A DNA stretch of 64,000 nucleotides from Opitutia bacterium UBA7876 (GTDB lineage: Bacteria; Verrucomicrobiota; Verrucomicrobiia; Opitutales; Seribacteraceae), in the NCBI GenBank assembly GCA_002500665.1, contig DLRY01000076.1, positions 1 to 64,000 on the forward strand, written 5' to 3'. The translations under genes and the position numbers were made by a program. Positions within the stretch are counted from its first letter, which is position 1, and every line of letters starts with the position of its first letter. Under the pieces are notes generated by a model. That model saw nothing but the letters and a program-made list of their open reading frames with translations, did no database searches and was not told the origin of the DNA. This document shows positions 63,726-64,000 of the stretch, in pieces.

Positions 63726-64000
63726 ATGAAGGGCTTCAAGCCACCTGAGACCAACGACGCCCCCGATCTCACGCCTATGATCGACGTCGTGTTTCTGCTC
63801 ATTGTCTTCTTTATGGTCGTTGCCCAGAGGATGTCCGAGCAGTACGTCGAGCTTGCCGCCTTGGCCGTAGCCGGCAATTCCCAAGTCAAGGAGCAACCAC
63901 CGCCAAGAACGATCATAAGCATTGACGAGACGCCCACAGGCCAAAAGTTCTACTGGGGAGAGCAGGAGATCGATCTCGCCCAGATTGCCACCGTGGTCAA
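63726..64000 (+). CDS. exbD: ExbD/TolR-family protein (3' truncated by window edge)
   Basis: An ATG at 63726, 41 bp after the ExbB stop, opens a frame that runs off the right edge (91 codons visible). Residues 14-32 (DLTPMIDVVFLLIVFFMVV) form the single TM with the conserved proton-carrying Asp20. A periplasmic stretch follows (EQYVELAALAVAGNSQV, then an ISIDE strand). It pairs with ExbB as a proton channel. A TonB-like gene may lie beyond the window. Confidence 0.9.
   Translation, partial: MKGFKPPETNDAPDLTPMIDVVFLLIVFFMVVAQRMSEQYVELAALAVAGNSQVKEQPPPRTIISIDETPTGQKFYWGEQEIDLAQIATVV

Overview
The window looks like chromosomal DNA of a marine or freshwater Verrucomicrobiota bacterium, probably near Opitutales/Puniceicoccaceae. 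The phylum call rests on PVC-typical families: a ThuA/NPCBM/PVC-dehydrogenase giant protein with a c-type heme partner, a DUF1549/DUF1553 plus DUF1501 pair, and several Gfo/Idh/MocA oxidoreductases. The family-level placement is inference. I see no rRNA, tRNA, CRISPR array, insertion sequence or phage gene. Coding density is high, and many neighbouring genes overlap by ATGA.

Layout. 1-3370: tail of a Pro/Glu-rich protein, a hydrolase-fold protein without its nucleophile, a beta-hydroxyacid dehydrogenase and an alpha/beta hydrolase. 3398-10729: a Tat-exported oxidoreductase with a caspase-like secreted protein, divergent from a 1133-residue ThuA/PVC-dehydrogenase protein whose cytochrome c domain sits in a separate downstream gene. 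10822-15573: an STN-domain protein, then response regulator, histidine kinase and FGE-fold lipoprotein. 15592-19277 (minus): Nudix protein, membrane-anchored one-and-a-half-domain substrate-binding protein, active HtrA and an HtrA pseudoprotease. 19512-22909: ABC ATPase, MacB/FtsX-type permease, and a lipoprotein that fuses a copy of the permease's periplasmic domain to DUF3299. 22936-28590 (minus): two cyclophilins, an SDR epimerase, and the DUF1501 and DUF1549/1553 proteins.

28708-39215 is a metal-homeostasis region: TonB-dependent receptor, Met-rich outer-membrane protein, CxxC protein, HupE/UreJ protein, small Cys/Lys-rich secreted protein, a TroABCD-type Mn/Zn ABC transporter with one permease fused to a DtxR-like domain, and a divergent DtxR-family repressor. 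A palindromic operator candidate lies on the troA promoter. 39334-42695 holds a sugar isomerase-like protein and two Gfo/Idh/MocA dehydrogenases. 42750-44712 holds a charge-bipartite protein, a small secreted protein and an OGG1-type DNA glycosylase. 44731-57512 holds two divergent oligopeptide ABC transporters. 57623 to the end holds three exported TPR-type proteins (one with two EF-hands), then ExbB and a truncated ExbD, probably an energised envelope complex.

The most unusual points are the permease-derived DUF3299 lipoprotein, the TPR/EF-hand/ExbBD operon, the HtrA/pseudo-HtrA/binding-protein set, the split cytochrome protein, and the OppA gene with no standard start codon. Coordinates of start codons were chosen by eye and are noted where uncertain.
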